Shown in pieces: positions 8,204 to 17,509 of a stretch of DNA of 64,000 nt. The position numbers and the translations under genes are program-made. The stretch is from G963667675 sp965249215 (GTDB lineage Bacteria > Chloroflexota > Dehalococcoidia > Lucifugimonadales > UBA3495), in assembly GCA_965249215.1 (NCBI GenBank), contig CBDFLN010000002.1, positions 124,001-188,000 of the forward strand, in the 5' to 3' direction. How positions within the stretch are numbered: position 1 is the stretch's first letter; each line of letters begins with the position of its first letter. The notes beneath the pieces were generated by a model. The model did not search any database and was not told the origin of the DNA. It saw nothing but the letters and a program-made list of their open reading frames with translations.

Positions 8204-11200
8204 ATGTTGTCACCACGATCACTATTGATTCTGTTCGCCACTATGTTGATAGCCGCCCTTGCCTGCACTGGCGATACGGCTACCATCGCCCCGGCGCCGG
8301 CTTACACTCCTGACCCGACCTATACGCCTCATCCCACATCTGCTTCCATAGCAACCCCAACCGGGGACCCGACGGCTATTCCCTCACCGTCTCCAACCGC
8401 GGAGCAACTGGCAGAACCGACTGCAACCCCGCTTCCAACGCCAGCGACAGCGCCAACGCCTGCACCGACACCGACGCCGACACCCACGCCAACACCGACG
8501 CCGACGCCGACGCCGACGCCCACTCCCACACCGACGCCGACACCGACGCCGACCCCTACGCCGGCGCCAAGGCCAACGCCTTCACCGACGCCGACACCAA
8601 CACCAACACCGACGCCGACACCCACTCCGACGCCTATCCCGGAGGACAGCGGGTTCGACGAGGGGATAGACAGGCCTACCCATGCTTTGGTGCAATGGGA
8701 CCAATATCCCACTTACCAAGATGGGACGGTGAACTTCAAGGGTACGTTGTTGAATGATGCGGTCTTCTCGCATCCAGGTTCGACCCCACGGCAAGGTACG
8801 GAGGTCTACCCCAACTTTCGCGGGCGGCTGGCGAGTGACCGCCTATATTTGGGCTCCGTACTGCCCCAGGGCTCCACACTACCCCTTAGCGGCTATCGAC
8901 TGTACCCTTTCGACGTCATTGCCGACAGCTACCAACTGGACGGCCAATCCTTCACCGTTTCCTTTACCTTTCCTGAGGGCCTGGAAGGCGCTCCATCCGA
9001 TTACGTGATCACCGTCTACGGGTTCCAGGATGGAACCCGCAGTCCCACCATTGACACCTACCGCGACAGCGGCCAATACACAGACCTTCTGGGTTACGCT
9101 CGGGTTCGGATGCCTTCACTCTCAACAACGGACACGGCGACGGAGACGGCGACCCCGGTTCCGGTGATAACCTTGGCCTCTTTGTACGGAACACAGAACA
9201 CGCGATGGCTGGTGAGGAAAAGTCCGGCGCTGGCCGGCCGGATTCAGTCCTTACGATGGGTTGAAGACGGCCTGTCCGATTTGGAGCGTCAGGCCATCGA
9301 CGAACTCCTTTACATAGCTGTTGGCGGCCTCAACAACCTGGAAGTCTCATTGGGCTTGCCATGGGTACAGGACGACATCACCGAGACAGAGCGAGATGCC
9401 CTCGAACGGCTTAGTAGGCTCGCCCACGACAGCGAACAGGCTGCCGCCACAGTAATCACTTTGCCCTGGGTACAGGATGACATCACCGGCACCGAGCGGG
9501 ATGCCCTTGAATGGATAGGATGGCTGGCGAAAAACAGCGAACAGGCCGCCTCCGCCATCAACGCCCTGCCCTGGGTACAGGACGACATCACCGACACCGA
9601 GCGAGATGCCCTCGAATGGCTTAGTAGGCTCGCCCAGGACAGCGAACAGGCTGCCGCCACAGTAACCACTTTACCCTGGGTACAGGACGACATCACCGGC
9701 ACCGAACGGGATGCCCTCGAATGGATACGATGGCTGGCGAAAAACAGCGAACAAGCCGCCGCCGCCATCAACGCCCTGCCCTGGGTACAGGACAACATCA
9801 CCGAGACAGAGCGAGATGCCCTCAAATGGCTTAGCTGGCTCGCCCATTACAGCGAAGAGGCCGCCGTCGCAGTAACCACTTTGCCCTGGGTACAGGACGA
9901 TATCACCGAGACAGAGCGAGATGCCCTCGAATGGCTTAGTAGGCTCGCCCAGGACAGCGAACAGGCTGCCGCCACAGTAACCACTTTGCCCTGGGTACAG
10001 GACAATATCACCGAGACAGAGCGAGATGCCCTCGAATGGCTTAGTAGGCTCGCCCAGGACAGCGAACAGGCTGCCGCCACAGTAACCACTTTGCCCTGGG
10101 TACAGGACGACATCACCGGCACCGAACGGGATGCCCTCGAATGGATACGATGGCTGGCGAAAAACAGCGAACAAGCCGCCGCCGCCATCAACGCCCTGCC
10201 CTGGGTACAGGACAACATCGCCGACACCGAGCGAGGTGCCCTCGAATCGCTTAGCTGGCTCGCCCATTACAGCGAACAGGCCGCCGTCGCAGTAGCCACT
10301 ATGCCCTGGGTACAGGACGACATCACCGGCACTGAACGGGATGCCCTCGAATGGATACGTTGGCTCGCCCATGACAGCGACAAGGCCGCCGCCGCCATCA
10401 TCGCCATGCCCTTCCTCAAATCTCTCGAACCCGACGACGTGCTGGCGGTACGTGGAATTCTCCGCCTGGCAACCGACGACGACGACAGCCTACTCGCTAC
10501 CTTGATCAACCACCCGTCGCTGCGCAACGGCATCACCGACGCGCAGACCACACTGGTCACCGCCGCGGGAACGATGTGGGACGCCGACGAAATCCACCGG
10601 CTGCTTAACCCCGATTACGCCGACATCGAAATCCTGTCCAGCAGTACGATGCTGACGCCCGATCTGAAAGTTAGTATCGTACGCACTGGAACCCAGTCCC
10701 AGCCCTGGACCGCAGAGGGCGCAAGGGATGCGGTGGAGTTCGCCGAAAAGATTATGCAACTGCCGCTGCCCGTCAGCCACGGGATAGTCGTGCTAAACGA
10801 AAAAGCCGTACCCCCACAATACGGGGGTGCTAACTATGGTATCGCCTTCAGCTATAATCCTGAGCGAGAGCAGGGGCAGACTCCCCATGACAGGCACACG
10901 TTCCTCTCAGGCTTGGTCCATGAGACCGCCCACTACTACTGGCAGGGCCACTCAGCCTGGATCGACGAAGGCGTGGCAAACATTTTCGAGTATATGTACG
11001 GCGTCGAAAGTGGGGTAAGCCCCGGCTTGGTGGGGAAAACCCGGCGCGAGGACTGCGAGATTCACGATCTGGAAACGCTGACGGAGTTGATCCCTGACCC
11101 GGAGGAAGACTTTGACCAGTTCCACTGCAACTACTTCCTGGGCCAGATGCTCTTCCTGGAAATGCTGGAAAACCTGGGCGAAGAGGAGTTCAACGGGAGG

Positions 11201-11803
11201 CTGCGAGAGCTTTACCGCCTGTCCATCGCCGCAAAGGAGGACGACCGAACTCCCGGCATAGCCGAAGTGCGGAGGGCGTTCCACGACCAAACAGACGTCG
11301 TCGAGAAGCACTGGTCGGGTAAGCTGAACGCACCCGCAAACCGACCTTTTGACGAGGGAATAGACCGTACTAGCCATGACCTCATCCAATGGGACCAATA
11401 CCCAACGTTCTTAGACGGCGAAGTGACATTAAAAGGCACTCCGCTAAAGGATGCTATTTACGTCGCTGAAAGCATGCGTGACGTAATCAAATACGAACGC
11501 CTTGCTTTCACGTTTGTGCCGGTAGACGGCCGGGAACATCTAGGTAGTATTCTGCCATACGAGATTGCAACAGGATGGCAATGGAGTTTCAATACTCCCG
11601 GTGACGTTCAAGCGTCAACGTTCGTCATCTTCCAAGCTGACAAACGCTTCCACATCAAGTTCACCTTCCCGTCAGCCCTGGGTGCACCGGAGGACGTGGT
11701 CATAGGCGTGTGGGGGTATCAGAATGCAGACAGGGAAGCAACAATAGGCGATAAAGTAGACCTGCTGGGGTATGCCCGCATCCGGGTGGAGCCGGAATCT
11801 TAA
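8204..11803 (+). CDS. Giant surface lipoprotein: Thr-Pro linker, 35-residue repeat solenoid, HExxH peptidase-MA-like domain
   Basis: This 1199-residue protein begins with a lipoprotein signal ending in LAALAC (C21). Residues about 25-148 form a (Thr-Pro)n linker. A module starting FDEGIDRPTHALVQWDQYPT runs from residue 151 to about 305, and a second copy (FDEGIDRTSHDLIQWDQYPT) occupies 1049-1199. Between them, residues 350-769 contain twelve 35-residue units, ten of them near-identical, with the consensus core LPWVQDDITETERDALEW. Each unit is predicted to be helical, so they probably stack as a solenoid. A metallopeptidase-like domain follows with H906-E-T-A-H910 and the candidate third ligand E922 in AWIDEGVANIF, resembling gluzincins of the peptidase-MA type. 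No substrate can be inferred. AGGGAG lies 14 bases upstream of the ATG. Confidence 0.8.
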   Translation: MLSPRSLLILFATMLIAALACTGDTATIAPAPAYTPDPTYTPHPTSASIATPTGDPTAIPSPSPTAEQLAEPTATPLPTPATAPTPAPTPTPTPTPTPTPTPTPTPTPTPTPTPTPTPTPAPRPTPSPTPTPTPTPTPTPTPTPIPEDSGFDEGIDRPTHALVQWDQYPTYQDGTVNFKGTLLNDAVFSHPGSTPRQGTEVYPNFRGRLASDRLYLGSVLPQGSTLPLSGYRLYPFDVIADSYQLDGQSFTVSFTFPEGLEGAPSDYVITVYGFQDGTRSPTIDTYRDSGQYTDLLGYARVRMPSLSTTDTATETATPVPVITLASLYGTQNTRWLVRKSPALAGRIQSLRWVEDGLSDLERQAIDELLYIAVGGLNNLEVSLGLPWVQDDITETERDALERLSRLAHDSEQAAATVITLPWVQDDITGTERDALEWIGWLAKNSEQAASAINALPWVQDDITDTERDALEWLSRLAQDSEQAAATVTTLPWVQDDITGTERDALEWIRWLAKNSEQAAAAINALPWVQDNITETERDALKWLSWLAHYSEEAAVAVTTLPWVQDDITETERDALEWLSRLAQDSEQAAATVTTLPWVQDNITETERDALEWLSRLAQDSEQAAATVTTLPWVQDDITGTERDALEWIRWLAKNSEQAAAAINALPWVQDNIADTERGALESLSWLAHYSEQAAVAVATMPWVQDDITGTERDALEWIRWLAHDSDKAAAAIIAMPFLKSLEPDDVLAVRGILRLATDDDDSLLATLINHPSLRNGITDAQTTLVTAAGTMWDADEIHRLLNPDYADIEILSSSTMLTPDLKVSIVRTGTQSQPWTAEGARDAVEFAEKIMQLPLPVSHGIVVLNEKAVPPQYGGANYGIAFSYNPEREQGQTPHDRHTFLSGLVHETAHYYWQGHSAWIDEGVANIFEYMYGVESGVSPGLVGKTRREDCEIHDLETLTELIPDPEEDFDQFHCNYFLGQMLFLEMLENLGEEEFNGRLRELYRLSIAAKEDDRTPGIAEVRRAFHDQTDVVEKHWSGKLNAPANRPFDEGIDRTSHDLIQWDQYPTFLDGEVTLKGTPLKDAIYVAESMRDVIKYERLAFTFVPVDGREHLGSILPYEIATGWQWSFNTPGDVQASTFVIFQADKRFHIKFTFPSALGAPEDVVIGVWGYQNADREATIGDKVDLLGYARIRVEPES
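9251..10510 (+). repeat. Tandem 105-bp (35-codon) repeat array inside the lipoprotein gene
   Basis: Units start every 105 bases. A degenerate unit at 9251 is followed by ten close copies at 9356, 9461, 9566, 9671, 9776, 9881, 9986, 10091, 10196 and 10301, then a degenerate one at 10406. Two subtypes occur, ending either DSEQAAATVTT or NSEQAAAAINA. The pair at 9671-9880 is nearly repeated at 10091-10300, which indicates recent block duplication. The frame is kept throughout. Confidence 0.92.
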
Positions 11804-11912
11804 TGGGCCGCTGTTGAGAACAACCGGGTTTCTTGGAGCGAGGCCCATCAAAGCACTGGAACCGCAGAGACCCAGCCCGTTGGTCTAAGTATCGCCCGGG
11901 GCTCTTGAATGA

Positions 11913-11958
11913 CGCCCCCTGACACTCCATCCTCACCAAGCACAAATGTCAGGGGGCG
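11913..11958. terminator. Hairpin after the giant lipoprotein gene
   Basis: A perfect 12-bp inverted repeat, CGCCCCCTGACA (11913-11924) and TGTCAGGGGGCG (11947-11958), has a 22-base loop. No T-run follows, so it is either a Rho-assisted or 3'-stabilising hairpin or a small dispersed palindrome. Nothing else is seen in 11804-12199. Confidence 0.45.
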
Positions 11959-12199
11959 CGCGGAGTCATGGACGCCCCAGCCCCTGCTACTGACAAATCC
12001 CCCTTGACGCACCCCAACGCCCGCAGGCAAACTGTGCCCCATGGACTTGAAGTCTCCGGCGAAAAAATTGATGGCCCTGCCGTCGCACCCAATGCCCAAC
12101 CCTCTAAAAAGGGAAGAAATGGGGCAAAATGGGACAGAAACTGAAAATGTTGCCTTCTACCGAAAAACGAGTCCGGCCCGCGCCCCGGCCCTTGGCCAC

Positions 12200-12229
12200 T
12201 TGACACTTGCGGGAGTCCCCAGCTATAAT
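12200..12229 (+). promoter_or_regulatory. Consensus sigma-70 promoter upstream of pyrG
   Basis: A perfect TTGACA (12200-12205) and a perfect TATAAT (12224-12229) are separated by 18 bases. Transcription would start near 12236, giving pyrG a leader of about 130 bases. It is the strongest promoter match in the window. The leader may carry regulation, but no known riboswitch was recognised in it. Confidence 0.75.
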
Positions 12230-12365
12230 TGCGGCCAGCGTTTCTTCATTGCCCGCACGTGTTCCCCGCGCCACCGTTCTTGTCAGACCCGATTGCTTAT
12301 TGTTCCGGCCTTTTACGTTGCCAAAATCGCGATGCCTCCCCGCTTGATTTCGTTTGCGTAGGCGT

Positions 12366-14009
12366 ATGCCCACTAAGTTTATTTTCGTCACCGGGGGAGT
12401 TGTCAGTTCAGTCGGCAAAGGGATTAGCGTCGCCTCTATCGGACGCATCCTCAAAAGCCGGGGCCTTTCCGTTTCCGTTATTAAGCTCGACCCCTACCTC
12501 AATGTCGACCCAGGCACCATGTCTCCCTACCAACATGGCGAGGTCTTCGTGACCGCCGACGGCGGCGAGACCGACTTGGACTTAGGCCACTACGAGCGCT
12601 TTATCGACATAGAACTTACCCGGGCCTCCAATCTGACCGCAGGGGATGTCTATCTCAGCCTCATTCCCAAGGAACGGCGGGGCGATTTCCTCGGAGGCAC
12701 CATCCAGACCGTCCCCCACGTCACCAACGAAATAAAGCAGAAGATTATCGGCCTTGCCGAGGACACCCAGGTCGACGTGGTCGTCGTCGAGGTGGGCGGC
12801 ACCGTCGGCGACATCGAGGGCCTTCCTTTCTTGGAGGCCATCCGCCAGATGCGCAACGACGTGGGCCGCGACAACGTCTTCTATATTCACCTGACTTTAC
12901 TCCCATATCTGGCCGCCGGCATGGAATTGAAGACCAAACCAACCCAGCACAGCGTTAAGGAGCTCAGGGGCATCGGCATCCAGCCCGACGCCATCATCTG
13001 TCGCAGCGACTTCCCCGTTCCCGACGCCATCCGGGAGAAGATTTCCTCCTTCTGCGACGTTCCCGGCAAAGCCGTCATACCCCTGGAAACCGTAAACAAT
13101 GTCTACGAAATACCGTTGATTCTGGAAGAGGCAGGGCTGGGGGAGATTGTCCTCGAAGCCTTGGAGCTGCGGGGCTACACCCAGGACCTGTCTGACTGGG
13201 CCGCCATGGTTGACCGGATGAAAAACCTGGGAGAGGTGATGCCCATCGCCTTGGTGGGTAAGTACGTCGAATACCCCGACTCCTACCTGTCGGTCAGGGA
13301 GGCCCTGCGCCACGCCGGTGTCGTCCACGGGCGGGACATCGACATTCAATGGGTCCACTCCGAAGACGTGGAGCGCCAGGGCGCCGACGCCCTATTGTCC
13401 ACCGCCTGCGGCATCGTGGTCCCCGGCGGTTTCGGCCCCCGCGGCGTCGAAGGCATGGTCCAGACCGTCCGCTACGCCCGTCAGCACCAGGTCCCCTACC
13501 TCGGCTTGTGCCTGGGGTTGCAGGTAATGGTCATCGACTGGGCCCGCGACGTCCTGGGCCTCAAGGGCGCCAACTCCTCCGAGCTAGACCCTGACACGGC
13601 GGATCCCGTCGTACACATCATGGAAGACCAGCGCTGGGTATCGGGCAAGGGCGGCACCATGCGGCTGGGCTCCTATCCCTGCCTGCCCCAGGAAGACACT
13701 TGGACTATGGCCGCCTACGGTGACTCTTTAATCAGCGAGCGGCACCGCCACCGGTTTGAGTTGAACAACGATTACCGTGAAGCCATGGGCAACTCCGGCT
13801 TCATCGTCGGCGGCCTCTCCCCCGACGGAAACCTGGTGGAAGTCGGCGAGGTCCGCGGGCACCCCTTTATGGTCGGCGTCCAGTTCCACCCCGAGTTCAA
13901 ATCCCGTCCCAACCGGCCCCATCCCCTCTTTACCGAGTTTATCGGCGCGGCCAAGAAGACCATTAGGGAAGGCGTCCAGCGGCCCCTGCCCCTGGGTCTC
14001 AACGGTTGA
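12366..14009 (+). CDS. pyrG: CTP synthase
   Basis: The 547-residue enzyme amidates UTP to CTP using glutamine and ATP, the last step of de novo CTP synthesis. The N-terminal synthetase domain starts MPTKFIFVTGGVVSSVGKGI, and LDPYLNVDPGTMSPYQHGEV is intact. The C-terminal class I glutaminase domain has the oxyanion strand GGFGPRGVEG, the nucleophile Cys in YLGLCLGLQ and the His-Pro-Glu in VQFHPEF. I chose the ATG at 12366 over a TTG four codons upstream because the family begins at this point. Length is typical. A near-perfect promoter lies about 140 bases upstream. Confidence 0.97.
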   Translation: MPTKFIFVTGGVVSSVGKGISVASIGRILKSRGLSVSVIKLDPYLNVDPGTMSPYQHGEVFVTADGGETDLDLGHYERFIDIELTRASNLTAGDVYLSLIPKERRGDFLGGTIQTVPHVTNEIKQKIIGLAEDTQVDVVVVEVGGTVGDIEGLPFLEAIRQMRNDVGRDNVFYIHLTLLPYLAAGMELKTKPTQHSVKELRGIGIQPDAIICRSDFPVPDAIREKISSFCDVPGKAVIPLETVNNVYEIPLILEEAGLGEIVLEALELRGYTQDLSDWAAMVDRMKNLGEVMPIALVGKYVEYPDSYLSVREALRHAGVVHGRDIDIQWVHSEDVERQGADALLSTACGIVVPGGFGPRGVEGMVQTVRYARQHQVPYLGLCLGLQVMVIDWARDVLGLKGANSSELDPDTADPVVHIMEDQRWVSGKGGTMRLGSYPCLPQEDTWTMAAYGDSLISERHRHRFELNNDYREAMGNSGFIVGGLSPDGNLVEVGEVRGHPFMVGVQFHPEFKSRPNRPHPLFTEFIGAAKKTIREGVQRPLPLGLNG

Positions 14010-14127
14010 GCCTAGGCAAGGCCGCAGGAGCAATGGCGCTGGCCGGCGTGAACCCCTACATGAAGCACCGCAGTAGAATCGTGACCGTTAAAGATACCCG
14101 AAACACATATTTTGAAGTGGTGACGAC

Positions 14128-14787
14128 GTGAAGCTGTTCTTAGACACCGCCGATATCCAGGAAATCCGCAACGGAGCCCGCATGGGCGTGATTAGCGGCG
14201 TAACCACAAACCCGTCCCTGGCCGCTTCCCAGGGCATCGGCGACCAGGAAAGCTACAAGTCCGCCGTCCGGGAAATCGCCGACATCGTCGACGGCCCCAT
14301 CTCCGTGGAGGTGGTGAGCCAGGACGCCGCCGGTATGATCGACGAAGGCCGCGATATCGCCGATTGGATACCCAACCCCTGGGTGAAGATTCCCAGCACC
14401 AACGAGGGCTTCGAGGCTATATCCGTCCTGGCCGGCGAGGGCATCAAGGTCAACCAGACCCTCTGCTTCTCCTTGAACCAGGCCTTGCTGGGCGCCCAGG
14501 CAGGCTCCACAGTGGTCAGCCCCTTCGTCGGACGGCTGGACGACATCGGCCACGACGGCATGGAATTGGTGGCCGAAATCGTTTCCGTATTCGGCGACAA
14601 CGACATTGACACCCAGGTGATGGCCGCGTCCATCCGGCACAGCCTCCACTGCAACCTGGCCGCCAAGGCCGGCGCCCACATCGCCACCATACCATACAAG
14701 GTGCTGCTGCAAATGGCCCAACACCCCCTGACCGACGCCGGCGTGGCTCGCTTCCTGGCCGACTGGAAAAAGGCCGGCGGACCCTGA
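14128..14787 (+). CDS. Transaldolase / fructose-6-phosphate aldolase family protein
   Basis: The 219-residue protein is the short, single-domain TalC/FSA-type class I aldolase. It starts MKLFLDTADIQEI and contains GVTTNPSL near residue 27. The Schiff-base lysine is K87 in WVKIPST, and the family loop SPFVGRLDDIG is present. Such proteins act in the non-oxidative pentose phosphate pathway as transaldolase, or as fructose-6-phosphate aldolase. The sequence alone does not separate the two, though many bacterial members of this length are true transaldolases. The start is GTG. It lies between pyrG and rho, all rightward. Confidence 0.9.
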   Translation: MKLFLDTADIQEIRNGARMGVISGVTTNPSLAASQGIGDQESYKSAVREIADIVDGPISVEVVSQDAAGMIDEGRDIADWIPNPWVKIPSTNEGFEAISVLAGEGIKVNQTLCFSLNQALLGAQAGSTVVSPFVGRLDDIGHDGMELVAEIVSVFGDNDIDTQVMAASIRHSLHCNLAAKAGAHIATIPYKVLLQMAQHPLTDAGVARFLADWKKAGGP

Positions 14788-14863
14788 ACACTCCTGGAAA
14801 TCTGTCAAGACCCGGACGACATGACTCCGGGCAAAATATTGCGGATACCGCAACGAGGTGAAC

Positions 14864-16153
14864 ATGACGGCTACACAACGCAACTTGGATGTTGCGGAAA
14901 TGGGAAACAAGACAAAAGACGAACTCCTGGACATGGCCCAGGGAGCAGGCCTGGCCGACGGGTCGGGCCTGACAAGCCTGCGCCGGGAAGAGTTGCTCAG
15001 CCGGCTCTTCCAATTCGCTTCGGCCCAGCAGTCGCTGGTTGCGTCCGGCATCCTGGAGGTTATGGACGAGGGATACGGGTTCCTCCGCCAGGTCAATCCG
15101 GTGACCTCCGGCGGAGACGTCTACATATCCCAGTCGCAGATCCGCCGCTTTGGCCTGCGCACCGGCGACACCGTCTCCGGCCAGGTCCGGCCCCCCAAGG
15201 AAGGGGAGCGGTATTTCGGGCTGGTCCGGGTGGAAAAAGCCAACGGCCTGGAACCCGATCAGGCCAACAGCCGCTTCCGCATCCAGTACGAACACATGAC
15301 CCCGGTGTTCCCAGAAGAACAGGTCATTCTCGAGACCGACGGCGCCGAACTGTCCATGCGCATGGTCGACGTTTTCTCGCCAATAGGCCTGGGACAGCGC
15401 GGCTTGATTGTCTCCCCGCCCAAGGCCGGCAAGACCACCGTACTCAAGAAAATCGCCAACGGCATCGTCAGCAACTGCCCAAAGGCCCTCCTCATGGTCG
15501 CCCTCATTGGTGAACGGCCCGAGGAGGTCACCGATATGCGCCGCGCCGTGGATGGAGAGGTCTACGCCTCCACCTTCGACGAGTCCGTCGAGGAGCAGTG
15601 CCGCATGGCCGAACTTTGCCTGGAACGGGCCAAGCGCCTGGTGGAGTTCGGCAAGGACGTAATAATTCTCCTGGACGGCATCACCCGGCTCACCCGGGCC
15701 TACAACCTCGCCGTGCCCAGCAGCGGCCGCACCCTCTCCGGCGGCATCGACCCCGTGGCCCTCTACCCGCCTAAGAAGTTCCTCGGCGCCGCCCGCAACA
15801 TCGAGGGCGGCGGCAGCCTCACCATCATCGCCACCTGCCTTGTCGACACCGGCAGCAGGATGGACGAGGTCATCTACGAGGAGTTCAAGGGCACCGGCAA
15901 CATGGAGCTGCACCTAGACCGCCGCCTGGCCGAGCGCCGCTACTTCCCCGCCATCGACATTCTCCGCAGCGGCACCCGCCGGGAAGAACTCCTCTTTGAC
16001 GACGACACGTTCAAGTATATCCAGCTGCTCCGCCGCATGGTCAGCCTCATTTCCAACGACGGCTCGGCCAATGCCACCGAGCGGGTGCTGGAACGCATGG
16101 CCAAGTACAGCACCAACCGGGAGTTCCTGATGAACCTCAACAAAGACGCTTAG
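14864..16153 (+). CDS. rho: Transcription termination factor Rho
   Basis: A 429-residue hexameric RNA-dependent ATPase that ends transcription at unstructured C-rich RNA. Residues about 1-45 are the Rho_N helical domain. The RNA-binding cold-shock-like domain spans about 50-125, including EGYGFLR and the GGDVYISQSQIRRF core. The ATPase domain has the P-loop SPPKAGKTT and the Walker B segment DVIILLDGITR. ATG 14864 follows a GAGGTG binding site; the GTG two codons earlier is part of that site. It has no long insertion in the N-terminal domain, unlike many actinobacterial Rho proteins. Confidence 0.97.
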   Translation: MTATQRNLDVAEMGNKTKDELLDMAQGAGLADGSGLTSLRREELLSRLFQFASAQQSLVASGILEVMDEGYGFLRQVNPVTSGGDVYISQSQIRRFGLRTGDTVSGQVRPPKEGERYFGLVRVEKANGLEPDQANSRFRIQYEHMTPVFPEEQVILETDGAELSMRMVDVFSPIGLGQRGLIVSPPKAGKTTVLKKIANGIVSNCPKALLMVALIGERPEEVTDMRRAVDGEVYASTFDESVEEQCRMAELCLERAKRLVEFGKDVIILLDGITRLTRAYNLAVPSSGRTLSGGIDPVALYPPKKFLGAARNIEGGGSLTIIATCLVDTGSRMDEVIYEEFKGTGNMELHLDRRLAERRYFPAIDILRSGTRREELLFDDDTFKYIQLLRRMVSLISNDGSANATERVLERMAKYSTNREFLMNLNKDA

Positions 16154-16286
16154 CTCCCGGGCCGCTCCCCCAGGCATGGCCTTGCCTCCCCGCCCATAGG
16201 CCCCAAATGCCTCCCCGGTTCTCAAGCAGCCGCCCCCTTGGTATACTGGCGCCAGTTTTCCATATCTCACCCAAGAGGTGGACGAT

Positions 16287-17489
16287 ATGAAGTGGGCTTC
16301 AGCCGTTTCCGATCACCCCAAGCTGGAAGAGGCGATCCAAGAGTGCGCTCAGAGCGCCCTGTCCGGGCTTCAGGGCATTGCCCCCGACCTGGCGGTGATC
16401 TTCACTTCCATGCATCACCACGCCGGGTTTGACAACCTCCCGGCCCTGGTAAAGCAACACATGCCGTCTGCCCCCGGAAGTCAACCCATAAAAGTATTCG
16501 GCTGTTCCGGGGGCGGCATCATTGGCAACGGCGAGGAGATCGAGCAGCGCCCCGCATTGTCCATCACCGTCGCCTCTCTGCCCGCCGTCGAAATCGTCGG
16601 CTTTCACCTGAAAGCCGAGAGCCTGCCCGACCTGGATGCCGGCCCCGACTCCTGGGAGGAAATGGTGACCGTATCCTCAGACCAGGACCCCCAGTTCGTC
16701 ATGCTGGCCGACCCCTTTTCCTTCCCGGTGCAGAACCTGCTCATGGGGTTGGATTTCGCCTACAGCAAGTCGGTGAAAATCGGCGGCATGGCCAGCGGGG
16801 CCGAACGGCCCGGCCTCAACGCCCTCTTCCTCGATAACGGGGTCTATCGCTCCGGGGCCGTGGGCCTGGCCCTCCACGGCAACATCACCGTCGATACCGT
16901 GGTGGCCCAGGGTTGCCGCCCCATTGGCAAGCCCATGCGCATAACCGAAAGCAAACGAAACATGCTGATGAAGCTGGACGGGCAGCCGCCCCTGGAATAC
17001 CTGAAGGGCCTGTTCCAGACCATGACCACCCGGGACCAGGGCCTCATGCAGCACTCCCTGTTTCTTGGCGTCGTCATGGACGAGTTCCTGGAGACCCCCC
17101 AGCAGGGGGACTTCCTTATTCGAAACGTCGCTGGCATGGACCCGAACACCGGGACCCTGGCCATTGGCGAAATGCTCAAGGAAGGCCAGTTGGTCCAGTT
17201 CCACCTTCGCGACGCCGATACTTCCGCCGAAGACCTCACAGCCGTCTTGGAGCGTTACGCCATCGACAACCGGGAGAACGAGGTTCACGGCGCCCTGTTG
17301 TTCTCTTGCCTGGGACGGGGACAGTACCTCTACGGCAGGCCCAACCACGATACCGACTTGTTCCATGAGAAGCTTGGCCGGGTGCCCCTGGGCGGGTTCT
17401 TCTGCAACGGCGAGATCGGCCCCGTCAGCGGCACCACCTTCCTTCATGGGTACACCAGTTCCTTCGGCATTTTCCGTCCCAAGTATTAG
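16287..17489 (+). CDS. FIST-domain sensory protein
   Basis: A 400-residue protein with an N-terminal FIST domain and a C-terminal FIST_C domain. FIST proteins are proposed small-molecule sensors in signal transduction. Family-like features are VIFTSMHHHAGF near residue 40, FGCSGGGIIGNG near residue 75, and the C-terminal GALLFSCLGRG with GGFFCNGEIGPV. There is no transmembrane segment or attached kinase/GGDEF domain, so it would act as a soluble single-module protein. The ATG at 16287 follows AAGAGGTGG. The next gene, 20 bases downstream, is a solute-binding protein without a signal peptide, which suggests a shared ligand-sensing task. Confidence 0.85.
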   Translation: MKWASAVSDHPKLEEAIQECAQSALSGLQGIAPDLAVIFTSMHHHAGFDNLPALVKQHMPSAPGSQPIKVFGCSGGGIIGNGEEIEQRPALSITVASLPAVEIVGFHLKAESLPDLDAGPDSWEEMVTVSSDQDPQFVMLADPFSFPVQNLLMGLDFAYSKSVKIGGMASGAERPGLNALFLDNGVYRSGAVGLALHGNITVDTVVAQGCRPIGKPMRITESKRNMLMKLDGQPPLEYLKGLFQTMTTRDQGLMQHSLFLGVVMDEFLETPQQGDFLIRNVAGMDPNTGTLAIGEMLKEGQLVQFHLRDADTSAEDLTAVLERYAIDNRENEVHGALLFSCLGRGQYLYGRPNHDTDLFHEKLGRVPLGGFFCNGEIGPVSGTTFLHGYTSSFGIFRPKY

Positions 17490-17509
17490 GCCCCGCCGCG
17501 CTGGTCTCC

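Noticed and set aside
9251..10510. Possible CRISPR or non-coding tandem array
   Set aside because: The 105-base units are in frame within a continuous coding sequence and encode a consistent 35-residue repeat.
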